64,000 nt of DNA from Taxillus chinensis (Eukaryota > Streptophyta > Magnoliopsida > Santalales > Loranthaceae): the NCBI GenBank assembly GCA_023512835.1, contig JAKCVP010000022.1, positions 62,001 to 126,000 on the forward strand. The letters are read 5' to 3'. The notes under the pieces were generated by a model. That model worked only from the letters and a program-made list of their open reading frames with translations. It did not search any database and was not told the DNA's origin. Both the position numbers and the translations under genes were made by a program. Position 1 is the stretch's first letter, and each line of letters starts with the position of its first letter. Positions 1 to 8,736 of this stretch are shown here, piece after piece.

Positions 1-1
1 G

Positions 2-511
2 ATTCTCGCGGCCGCAGGTCTAAACAGGCTCGATCTTGGCGGGAGGATCAATAGACTGTTCTCTTCGCAGGTCGAGGAGCAGACGAGAGAAGGCACGAAG
101 AAGAAGGGTATGCTGCATGCCGTTGGCCAGGGCGCACTGGGTGTGCAGGTCAGGGCCAACGACACGAGGATCATCGAGCTCTTGAAGCCGCTGAACCACA
201 TCCCTACGCGGCTGGCGACCATGGCAGAGCGAAACTTGATGAGAACTCTGGAGGGAGGATGCTCGGTTCCAATTGGGGTGGAGACGGATTGGAATGCAGG
301 GCCTGATACGCTGACCATGCGCGCAATCGTGGTCTCGCTTGATGGTCTCCGAGCGGTCGAAGCTGAGGTGGTGAGGAAGATTGTCACCGACGACGAGGCT
401 TTGCAGCTCGGCTTTGACATTGCAGCTGTGCTAGTGGACAAGGGCGCAAAGGACATCCTTCAGGAAATTACGCTCAACCGCAAAATCATCGGCCAAGATG
501 ATGGAGCCTAA
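2..511 (+). CDS. HEM3: Porphobilinogen deaminase (hydroxymethylbilane synthase), C-terminal part
   Basis: This is the 3' part of the gene for the haem-pathway enzyme that polymerises four porphobilinogen molecules into hydroxymethylbilane in the cytosol. The gene enters from the left edge; the frame is open from base 2. The visible protein begins with ILAAAGLNRL and runs through MLHAVGQGALGV, both hallmark segments of the family. LEGGCSVPIG holds the cysteine to which the dipyrromethane cofactor is attached (Cys242 in E. coli HemC). The rest, about 95 residues, is the usual C-terminal domain 3, ending at a TAA. No intron is seen in the visible part. It converges on the arrestin gene, with 359 bp between the two stop codons. 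The assignment is secure; the start and any upstream introns lie outside the window. Confidence 0.96.
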   Translation: MLAAAGLNRLDLGGRINRLFSSQVEEQTREGTKKKGMLHAVGQGALGVQVRANDTRIIELLKPLNHIPTRLATMAERNLMRTLEGGCSVPIGVETDWNAGPDTLTMRAIVVSLDGLRAVEAEVVRKIVTDDEALQLGFDIAAVLVDKGAKDILQEITLNRKIIGQDDGA

Positions 512-870
512 AGCACTTTGTGGGACGGACCCAGGAATAGGTAGAGACTGCAATACTGTATATACTTCAAGAATTGTCGCAAATACGTTCTAGACCTGCA
601 TTGGGTTGATATGCAACCTCAATCTATGCACCATGCAAGGTGTGAGCGTCGCTTGCAACGACACCTATGTACATTCCGCCCAAGGATGCCCAATGTTACG
701 AGTATGGAAAAAGTCTCGCACTCCGACACGTTTCTGCTTTCCCCGCTGTCATCATTCGTAGATCATCGTACCCTAGCATGGCATACAGTGATTTGGAATG
801 CGTGCTGGTCGACCCCTGTGTGAACAGCCCCAAACGCCTTGCTGAATTTGCAATTTTGAAAAATGGTCAA
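512..870. other. Intergenic space between convergent HEM3 and arrestin genes
   Basis: This 359-bp tail-to-tail space should hold both 3' UTRs. I see no coding signal or structured element in it. Confidence 0.6.
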
Positions 871-3330
871 TCAGTTGCTAACTGGGACCCAGGAGCGTGG
901 AATATCCATGCTTCGATTCACGCGGCTACCAGGAGTCAGGGGTACCCTGACTCGTGACCGACTGCTGCTTGAGCGCTCTTCGTCAGAGCTGCCCTCATCG
1001 TACGTGTCAGCCAAGCGGCTGAAGTAGTCGCTCAGTCCCGAGTTGGGACTAGCAATGTCATTGTACTCTGGAGGTGGTGTGACCAATGCAGGAGGAGGCG
1101 CCTCGTCTTCAAACGCAGGCGGATTGAAAGAAGGCGCTCGCAACATGTGAATTGGTCTTTGGACAGCGGGTGTGTTGCTGTGCACGTGTGCGGCTTGTGG
1201 CCGAGCAAGCCCAATGTTCGACCCCTCACTAGAGTTGCCGTTGATGGAGTTGAGCGTGGGCAGATACGTTGGTGAAACCCTGCGAGTAGGTGCACCAGGG
1301 CAGGCGCAGCTTGGCATGTCAGCCCCGCCAGCAGGTGCAGATTCGGGAGATGTGTACGCCGGCAGTGAAGTGTTTGCTGCAGTGGCTTTGCATGAGAGAA
1401 TGTGGAAAGGAGAGTCAATGGAAATCTCAAAGTGGCGACGCTTGGTCGGGTCGTTGGCGTCTGGTTTTGACAGACGCATCACGATCTTGATCCAATGGTG
1501 GACTTGAATGTTTTGGTATGTTGTGTCGAAATGTAGTTTGGCCATCTTTTCCTTGTCTGTGGCCTGTGAGCAGCCAGGCAATTGAACGTTGAACTCCATC
1601 TCAGTGGGCCCGACGTTTGCCTCGCCCTCCAAACGACCCAACAAGTTTGTCTGGTCGCTGGTGCTGACCTCTTCACCGCGCGCTGCAGCTTCTCGTTGGT
1701 CGTAAGCAACGCCGCCGCCGGCGGTCACGCGCATCGTGCTACCTGGAAAGGTGGACGTGAATGGGCTGTCGGCTCTCTTCTCCAAAAGCAAAACTTTTCG
1801 GGTTGGTTCCATCCGGTGTACTCGCTTGTTGCTACAAAAGTACTCAGTGTTCTCTGTGACGAAAACCTTGATGCGATGACATTGCACCTTGGCCAGGGGA
1901 GTCAACTTGAATGCAATTGGCACTTTTGCACCCAGCGGGAACGACTTTCCGGATATGACAATGTCGTAGTGCAGTTGGTCCTCCCAGTTCCTGCTGATGG
2001 CAATTGGCTCCACCTGCTCAAGAGAACCCTCAGCGGGAGTCCGAATGAAGGTGACCTCTTTTGAACCTTGCAAGTTGGCCCTGAAAGCTCCTGAGCGCTC
2101 GATCAAAGCAACCAGCTCATATTTGACAGAGCCGAGGTCAACATCGATAGTCTCTGGCATCCGGCTATCAATGGGTAGCTCAAAATTGAAGATGTAGTCA
2201 CCGGGGTGGAACGTCCTGTAACCCTTTTGGTTGACCGAAGCTCCTTTCGGCTCGTTCTTTTCGAAACTGCGAGACTGACCCGAGGCAAGCGACAAGCTCT
2301 GGCTCTTCTGCGCCCTTGACAGGTTGACACCGGACGCCCCTGGCGAGTTCAAATTATAAGGCGACTTGGAACTTGCGGCAGATCCGTCGGCCAGTCTCAC
2401 GGTGTCGGCACCTGTGCCGTCCTCGGCAGATGGGAATTGTGCGTTGAAAAAGGGCCATGTGTGATTCATCAGCGTGTCAACTTCGTCAAAGTCGACTCTC
2501 TTAGGCGGGATGCCTTCGGGCCACTTGGTAGTGGCGATGCCTCTGAATTTCAACGTAACCGCCTTGAGTTTGGCACTCTTTGTGACCTTTAGGTGCAGGT
2601 TGCCGCGCAACATGGCGGTGCTTCGCTGATCATTTTCACCGTCGTGGCCTTGTAGGTAGATGGCGGGCTCTGCCAGGTTCACGCTCACCGACAGCCCGTT
2701 ACCAGCAGCTATTGGCTTCTCCTCTGGAATCTGCGGGACTGCGACAGAATTGTTTCGAGAAGGACGCTGAGAAGCTGATGCTGACGAGTCATGGGAGATA
2801 TCTGTGACAGAGGGGCGTCTCAATGCATTCATGGGACCCGAGTAGGCAATGCTATGCCTGAAGAATTCTGGTCCAGGCATATCGGAAGGGCTGAGGTCCC
2901 CCGGCTGGGACTGCTTCGACAATCTGCGCCGGTCGGTGAAAGGGCTGAGGAAATCGCTCTTGGGCAGATTTGTGTGGATCGACAGACGGTTTCGCAAGCG
3001 GTCTAAACGGCCGGGTTGATCTTGTTCTCGTGGAACCGCCAGCTTCGGAGTTCTTGTGCCTGGTAAGGCAGCTAGGCTGAGCGGTCGCGGTCGGGGCTGC
3101 GAACTGCGGCTTCGCAGACGAGGTCTTCGGGGCTGTGGAATGGGGTTGGGAGATGGCGGCCCGAAATCCCTCTCCGACTGAGTCTCGCAGATGGTTATGT
3201 GTGCGGGACGCGGCACTCGGTTTACGAATATGGGACAAGGCCTATCGTCGTAGTCGTCGGGCGGAGGGTCTTTAAGTGTCGGCCGTCCTCTGAATGTGGA
3301 CCGAAACCTCTTGTATATGTGTTCTGGCAT
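871..3330 (-). CDS. Arrestin-related trafficking adaptor (ART-like), 819 aa
   Basis: Intronless gene for an alpha-arrestin. Such proteins recruit a Rsp5/HulA-type HECT ubiquitin ligase to plasma-membrane transporters and so trigger their endocytosis. An arrestin N-like half lies at roughly residues 200-420 (LKAVTLKFRGIATTKW, then FHPGDYIFNFELP). An arrestin C-like half follows at about 430-630 (FPLGAKVPIAFKLTPL). A PPEY motif near residue 753 (context TPPPEYND) fits binding of a ligase WW domain. The N-terminal 190 residues and the tail after about 650 are Ser/Pro-rich and look disordered, suited to kinase control. I chose the ATG at 3330 (MPEHIYKRF); the frame is open seven codons further up but only to a TTG. 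Which yeast ART or Aspergillus CreD/ArtA paralogue it matches cannot be told from the sequence alone. Confidence 0.87.
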   Translation of the reverse strand: MPEHIYKRFRSTFRGRPTLKDPPPDDYDDRPCPIFVNRVPRPAHITICETQSERDFGPPSPNPIPQPRRPRLRSRSSQPRPRPLSLAALPGTRTPKLAVPREQDQPGRLDRLRNRLSIHTNLPKSDFLSPFTDRRRLSKQSQPGDLSPSDMPGPEFFRHSIAYSGPMNALRRPSVTDISHDSSASASQRPSRNNSVAVPQIPEEKPIAAGNGLSVSVNLAEPAIYLQGHDGENDQRSTAMLRGNLHLKVTKSAKLKAVTLKFRGIATTKWPEGIPPKRVDFDEVDTLMNHTWPFFNAQFPSAEDGTGADTVRLADGSAASSKSPYNLNSPGASGVNLSRAQKSQSLSLASGQSRSFEKNEPKGASVNQKGYRTFHPGDYIFNFELPIDSRMPETIDVDLGSVKYELVALIERSGAFRANLQGSKEVTFIRTPAEGSLEQVEPIAISRNWEDQLHYDIVISGKSFPLGAKVPIAFKLTPLAKVQCHRIKVFVTENTEYFCSNKRVHRMEPTRKVLLLEKRADSPFTSTFPGSTMRVTAGGGVAYDQREAAARGEEVSTSDQTNLLGRLEGEANVGPTEMEFNVQLPGCSQATDKEKMAKLHFDTTYQNIQVHHWIKIVMRLSKPDANDPTKRRHFEISIDSPFHILSCKATAANTSLPAYTSPESAPAGGADMPSCACPGAPTRRVSPTYLPTLNSINGNSSEGSNIGLARPQAAHVHSNTPAVQRPIHMLRAPSFNPPAFEDEAPPPALVTPPPEYNDIASPNSGLSDYFSRLADTYDEGSSDEERSSSSRSRVRVPLTPGSRVNRSMDIPRSWVPVSN

Positions 3331-4030
3331 GATGGCACCAAGGTCAGTCAAGCTGGAATACGCGGCGGCCGTGTGATGCTAGAGGAAGAGCAGGCAGATG
3401 GAACGAGGGTCCATCTCAAAGGACAATGAAAGGAGCGTAAACAGCCGGTTTTGAGTGGCTGCGAGATTGCACGAGCTGAAACAAGGCTGCACGCGTAGAG
3501 CCTTGGTGCATGGAAAGTGGGTTTTTGGAGGCGGGCGAACTTACAACGTGGGTGAGGCAGCGCGGCGCAAAGATAGAAGCCACGACAGGGAATATCCTAG
3601 GCGGAGCTGGTTGCAAGTCACGCCGGCTCACTGGCTGCAAGAGCGCAGGATATCGCTGTCACACGAGTATCAATGGCCGGGCAGGGTTCACGACGAGACG
3701 AAGCAATCCCCGGAAATAGAAGGTATATGCACGAGGACGAGGGGTGTGCGTGGCGTGTCAGAGCGTACAGAGCCCGTGGGGGGGAGGTTGGAGAGAGCGA
3801 AGGGGTCAAGAGAGGATGGTTTGATAAATGATTTGTGAGGGCGTCAAACAATGACGGAGATGGTGCCGACCAGGCCGTTAAGCAGGGCGCAAAAGCCAGC
3901 GCTGTCTAGTGCGGCTTCTGCAAGATCCGGGGCAGCCGAGTCGCGTCTTTGCGGGACGGCGAGAAAGGGAGGATGGATGGATAGAGCGGTACGGCAGTCG
4001 ACAAAGTTCCGCCTGAGCCTCTCTGCTGCT

Positions 4031-4060
4031 GCGATGCGATGCGATGCGATGCGATGTGAT
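4031..4060. repeat. GCGAT pentanucleotide microsatellite
   Basis: Five perfect GCGAT units (4031-4055) are followed by one imperfect unit, GTGAT. It lies in non-coding sequence upstream of the arrestin gene. Confidence 0.9.
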
Positions 4061-5605
4061 ATGGGCGCGCAGGAGACGGTAGGCCTTGGCCGGTGGAGCA
4101 GGAGGGCAGGCTGGCAAAGCTTCTGGTGTCTGTCCAGCACAAGAATAATGCGGGCGACCAATGTTGTAGTGGCGACGATCAGCGCGAAGCTTTGGGAGAT
4201 CTGTGCGCGTTAGTGCGAGCCGGGATGCGATTTATCGCTGGATCTGTCGTGTCTCTGTGGATTCTGCGTCTGGGTCAGTCGGCAGCTGAGGAGACGATGC
4301 ATCTCTTGTTTGTACTCATGACATCACGCACAGGCCCGGGCCAGCAGCTTTGCTGAATGTCGATGCTGGATACTCGGCGCTGAAGGGGCCTGCAGTCTAA
4401 GCATGAACCATCGGGCCTGAGTCATTTCTTTGCCCTTCTGCTGCGAGCCGACGACTGCGATGATCCCGCCGGCTTCGTCAACCCAAGTGCCGCATTGGAT
4501 CCCTGTGCCTAAACGACGAACCTGTGGCTGCGGCGCCGCAAGCCACAGCGTCCCATTTGTCGCTGTAGCGCGGACAAAGTCGCTCCACACCCCTTATCCC
4601 CTGGTGCAGCGAGCACTGCCCATTGTCACGTCCAGCTGCACACGCATACCAAGAGCCGCCAACCACGAGTCTACCAGGGATGGCGTTCCTGCAGTCTCGG
4701 GGCTTTGGGCTGCTCGGTGTGGCGGTGGAATGTACAGGTACGATACGTTAGGCAGGTTCCGAGGATCAGAGCATCACTGCCCCCCAAACCCCCGAGATAC
4801 GTCCAGCAAGGATTTGTAAAGGCGCAGCCGTGGCAGCTTACGCAGACCGGCCGTATGGCTCGGCATCCCGATCCCCTTCACCTCCAGGTTTCGGTCTCTG
4901 GGCAATATTCCCATCGGTGGGCAATGCGCAACGCGCAACTCGCAACTTGGACCCCGCAGAAATGCTGCGCTTGTGCTAAGCAGCCACCGCCGCCGCCGAG
5001 GGGCATCACGGGCACGCATGCCATCACCCCATCCAGCTAACTTATCTCTCTGCCACGCTCTAGTGCTGTCAGCTGCTAGCATGTCCCACTTTCTGTTGTG
5101 CCAAGTACCAACCGTCACACTGACACCTGCGCTGGCCCTCTTCGAGCATGAGCGTGGTGATCCCGTCTTGCGGAGGATCTACCGCTACTTGCTGCCACTA
5201 GTCACGTCGACACTAGACGGTTCGCATCAGGCACGTATAGTTGCGCTATACTGTGTGTACAGTCAGCTGCACTCACACCTTATTGGGCTCGCCACACAAG
5301 AACGTCTCGTGCTCAGTCCTGAAGTTACCATACAACGGTACCTCCCGTTTCAAGTGTGCGACTCCTAAGACTTGAGAGGTTAGTACTTGTTCAACTGATC
5401 TGGAAACTCGTCTCGTCTCTTTTCACATGCAAGAGGGAGCAGGACCTTGCTGCAAGCACTCCACTGAGAAGGCCGTCCTGACGAAAGTGGACATGCTCTA
5501 TGTATTGTGTGTGTACACCAGGTAACTTTGGAAGCATGGTGCCGTGGGTGCTTAGCAGATGCAAAAGCGTGACCTTCGTTGATACAGTAGGCTTGACACG
5601 ACCCT

Positions 5606-5639
5606 AGCGCGTCGCGGGGCCAGATTCGGGCGACGCGCC
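5606..5639. promoter_or_regulatory. Paired ACGCG cores (MBF-type) upstream of rad4
   Basis: An ACGCG core at 5633-5637 and an inverted copy (CGCGT) at 5608-5612 lie about 70 and 95 bp before the rad4 ATG. ACGCG is the core of the MluI cell-cycle box bound by MBF, which drives G1/S genes in yeasts. The match is short and the role is inferred from the nature of the downstream gene. Confidence 0.4.
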
Positions 5640-5706
5640 TGAGGTCGAGCCTCCAAGTGTCAATCAACGACGAATCCCCCTTCGTACTCCAACCTATGTC
5701 TCTGCG

Positions 5707-8175
5707 ATGAGCACCGGTGCTCATGACAGTCAGTCTCTCTACTTCGGTCCCCGCGTCCATGCTAATGCTGTCAAAGATCGGGAGTCTGGCCCTCTGGCTG
5801 GCGCCGTAATCTGTTGCACTTCCCTCGATCCAGAGCAAAAGTCCCGCGTCAATGACATTGTACCGCAATTGGGTGCAAGACACTCGCTTGATCTGACCGC
5901 AGACACCACTCACCTGCTCGTCGGCAGCCTCGATACTCCCAAATACCGCTATGTCGCCAAGGAGCGCAGAGATGTCAAGGTCCTCAAGCCTGACTTCCTC
6001 GAGGCCGTTCGTCTATCGTGGATGCAGGGCGATGACGCAGACCTCAATGCCCTGGAGGCTGAATATCGTTTGCCTACATTCTCCGGCTTGAATGTTTGTG
6101 TCACTGGCTTTGACAACAGTTGGTTTTTGCATGAGCTAAACGACTGTTTCAACTTTTCACTGACGATTGGACTAGTGCAACAAAGGATGGGTCTTGTTAA
6201 GACCTTTGAAGAGAACGGCGCTGTGTACCACGGCGACCTGACGCGCATCGTCTCCCATCTCGTCTGCTCGGTTCCAGAGGGCAAGAAATATCAGTTTGCG
6301 AGGGCCTGGGGCGTAAAAGTCGTATCTCTTGAATGGGTTAGAGATAGCATAGGCCGAGGCATGGTTCTCGACGAGTCACTGTATGATCCCACCTTGCCTG
6401 TGGATCAAAGGGGCGTAGGCGCCATCACTGCTAAGCGCCCAGCGTCGCCCGGCACGAAACGGACACAACTTGAAGCCAGCATCTCGAAACCTCGCGAGGG
6501 CGGCAAAAGGAAATTGCGACGTACGGCCAGCGCAAAGTACGAGACCAAGACCGATAATGATATCTGGGCAGACATGGCGTCTGGAGGAGCAGATGCAACC
6601 GGACCGACGACGAGTGATTGGAATGAGGCGCCCCAGGTGCAGCAAAGAAGGACATTTGACAATCCATCACTACTCTCCAATGGAAGCGAAGGTGACTTAT
6701 CACAAAAAGTCTCTTTGTTACAGCAAGCGCCCCAGCCTCCGCAAGACCAACCTTTCAACCCACGTGCCATTTTCTCGCAGATGAACTTCCTACTACACCA
6801 CGGCTTCGAAAGGCCAAAGCTGGAGACACTGCGCTCTTGTCTGGAGGGTCAAGGTGGTAGAGTTTTCACCAGGGAGAGCGAAGCCAAAGAGGCACTGGAT
6901 CAAAACTCAATTGACGCACTGATCACCATTTCGACTGAGAATATCGAGCACACAGAGGTTACAAGGCTTGAATCGCAGGGCTTGGTATCGCAAACTTGCC
7001 CGATCAAGACCTTTTTCTGGATCGAACACTGCCTCTACGCGAAGCGCGTGCTCCCATTAGATACACCACTGTGTAATCCATTCCCAGTATTTCCCATCGA
7101 TGGCTTCGAAAAGCTCACCATTTGTCCGACTTCCTTCAAGGGAATGGAGCTTTTGCACTTTTCCAAGGCGGTCAAGCTGATGGGCGCAAGATACGAGGAA
7201 TCATGCACCCCGGAGACTTCGCTTATCGTTGGCAACAAAGGGATACCGAACGTCGATAAGTTGAAGTACGCACTGAACCACGGTATCCCCGTAGTTGATG
7301 CGCAGTGGTTCTTCGAATGCACACGGCTTGGACGGCTGTTGCCGATTGAACCGTATTTTCCGTCATCGTACGCTATTGAATTCGAGCGAAAGAGAAAGAG
7401 TATTGGAAAGCTTGATCTGCAGCAAGTAGAACACCTTGAACGAAAACCGTCTACGGTTGGCATACTCGGAGAGACAGATGGAGGAGAAGTATCGCTAGAA
7501 GACGCCGGACAGCAGGATGAGCACCAGCAAGAGCCGACAAAAAGCCAGCCTTTGCGGGAGAGTGGCACCAGATTAAATTCACCGCCGAAGCGAGCCCAGC
7601 TGGTGCCAAAGCGGCCTCTGAAAGGCACCGAGAACGGCTTTCATAGCAGCCCGTCCCGTCAAGTGAAGCAGCTTCATGCAGACACTGTGCACTCTGTCTC
7701 GAGTCCTGTCGAGATGGAGCCCAGCGGTAGCGCGCTCAACTCTGCGATCCAAACTCTGTTAGCTCAAAGAAAGGCCGCCGCCGGTACTCGCAATACATCT
7801 CAAGAGCCTCCGCCTCGCAAGCATAGGAAGCTTGGTCGAGCAACTTCGAACCCGTCCTCAAATAGAGCAGTATCAATACCAAGAGCATACAGCGAAACAA
7901 CACATCTCAGTCAGGATGACTTTCCAGAGGGCCGCCGCTCCCTGCAGCGGCAGACGTCAGAAATCATGAATCCAAGTCAGACTCTGACGTATGAGGATCC
8001 CGACGCACTGGCGGCCAGAAGGAAGTTGCTCGAAAATATGGGTAACAGCGACTGGGCAGACGACGATGGTCCGGATCTTGGGGTGAGGGTTCAAAGTATT
8101 GGCACGGTCCAAGACTTCACCACTACTGGTGAACTCCAAGAGCGCACCACAAGACGAAGGACTAGGAGACAATGA
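5707..8175 (+). CDS. BRCT-repeat replication/checkpoint protein (Rad4/Cut5/Dpb11/TopBP1-like)
   Basis: Scaffold that binds phosphorylated partners during replication initiation and DNA-damage signalling in the nucleus. BRCT-type segments lie at about residues 25-100 (LAGAVICCTSL to VLKPDFLEAV), 107-190 (GLNVCVTGF, then VVSLEWVRDSI), and in a second pair spanning roughly 340-530 (IKTFFWIEHCL, then GIPVVDAQWFFEC). The C-terminal 270 residues are basic and disordered. The frame is open throughout, but I predict a 57-nt intron at 6119-6175 (donor GTTGGT, branch CTGAC, acceptor CTAG). It is stop-free and a multiple of three, so it hides in the frame. Removing it restores BRCT2 spacing (VTGFDN joined to QQRMGL) and gives 803 aa. 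The ATG at 5707 is the first in frame. It could also be named Dpb11; orthology follows from the domain order. Confidence 0.9.
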   Translation: MSTGAHDSQSLYFGPRVHANAVKDRESGPLAGAVICCTSLDPEQKSRVNDIVPQLGARHSLDLTADTTHLLVGSLDTPKYRYVAKERRDVKVLKPDFLEAVRLSWMQGDDADLNALEAEYRLPTFSGLNVCVTGFDNSWFLHELNDCFNFSLTIGLVQQRMGLVKTFEENGAVYHGDLTRIVSHLVCSVPEGKKYQFARAWGVKVVSLEWVRDSIGRGMVLDESLYDPTLPVDQRGVGAITAKRPASPGTKRTQLEASISKPREGGKRKLRRTASAKYETKTDNDIWADMASGGADATGPTTSDWNEAPQVQQRRTFDNPSLLSNGSEGDLSQKVSLLQQAPQPPQDQPFNPRAIFSQMNFLLHHGFERPKLETLRSCLEGQGGRVFTRESEAKEALDQNSIDALITISTENIEHTEVTRLESQGLVSQTCPIKTFFWIEHCLYAKRVLPLDTPLCNPFPVFPIDGFEKLTICPTSFKGMELLHFSKAVKLMGARYEESCTPETSLIVGNKGIPNVDKLKYALNHGIPVVDAQWFFECTRLGRLLPIEPYFPSSYAIEFERKRKSIGKLDLQQVEHLERKPSTVGILGETDGGEVSLEDAGQQDEHQQEPTKSQPLRESGTRLNSPPKRAQLVPKRPLKGTENGFHSSPSRQVKQLHADTVHSVSSPVEMEPSGSALNSAIQTLLAQRKAAAGTRNTSQEPPPRKHRKLGRATSNPSSNRAVSIPRAYSETTHLSQDDFPEGRRSLQRQTSEIMNPSQTLTYEDPDALAARRKLLENMGNSDWADDDGPDLGVRVQSIGTVQDFTTTGELQERTTRRRTRRQ

Positions 8176-8379
8176 AATCATACGGACTCTCTCTTTCTGC
8201 TGTGCACATCTTGTTCCTAGCCAAGCAAAAGCCCGCAGATCTATGTATATTGTGGTCGCTTGAATAAGCAGCCGATGATGAAAGCGATTCCTCGTCTCCT
8301 CCAACTACATTGTGCCTGTCAATGCGGCTGTAGTCCGCGCTTTTTTGCCGTGTTCATTGACATTCTCAAAGTCAGAAGC

Positions 8380-8736
8380 TCACAGTCGTTCCACGCCACC
8401 ACAAGTTCCGTTTCCAATTACGCAGACGCATCCCTCTGCACAATCACTAGGGCCCTTGCATTTAGCTCCCATGCATGAATCAGGCTGTCAGGACAGAGTC
8501 AGTGTCACGCGTTCCCAGCATCATGTTATCGAAGTCGCAAGGGCGAAGGGCGGTGCTCAAGGCGATGTCGCATAGATGGCGAACACGCTTTCTTGACGGG
8601 GACCGATCACTAAGACGACTAGGATCGATCTAGATGTGCTTACATGGAGAACACCCCTTCCTAGCAAATGATCTGGGATCGATGCGGCGAATGCAATTGC
8701 GATCGAGAGCGGCAGTAACGCAAGTGAGTAGCGCAT
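8380..8736 (-). CDS. Small secreted six-cysteine protein with knottin-like spacing (two exons, 65 aa)
   Basis: Exon 1 is 8736-8644 (31 codons) and encodes a signal peptide: MRYS, then a hydrophobic run LALLPLSIAIAF and a small-residue cleavage region AAS. The predicted 159-nt intron 8643-8485 has donor GTAAGC, a CTGAC branch 13 nt before the end, and a CAG acceptor, all in phase 0. Exon 2 (8484-8380) gives 34 residues with six cysteines spaced C-x4-C-x5-C-x3-C-x1-C-x6-C. Squash trypsin inhibitors use C-x6-C-x5-C-x3-C-x1-C-x5-C, and exon 2 also shares SDC, GC-V-C and a terminal CG with them. Secretion and a cystine-knot fold are inferred. A role as a protease inhibitor, effector or antimicrobial peptide is possible but not shown. 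The first loop, which carries the inhibitory site in squash inhibitors, is two residues shorter here. The gene is isolated at the edge of a gene-poor stretch. Confidence 0.62.

Larger units (their letters stand above)
3331..5706. other. Long divergent intergenic region, no gene recognised
   Basis: About 2.4 kb separates the divergent arrestin and rad4 starts. Several open frames of 70-177 codons occur on both strands, but none resembles a known protein or shows a convincing spliced structure. The stretch holds a GCGAT microsatellite (4031-4060), a run rich in CCGCCGCC near 4985, and two ACGCG cores just upstream of rad4. It probably contains long 5' UTRs and promoters. Confidence 0.5.

Noticed and set aside
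5380..5913. 177-codon minus-strand frame overlapping the rad4 start
   Set aside because: It overlaps the rad4 promoter and first exon antisense and resembles no protein.
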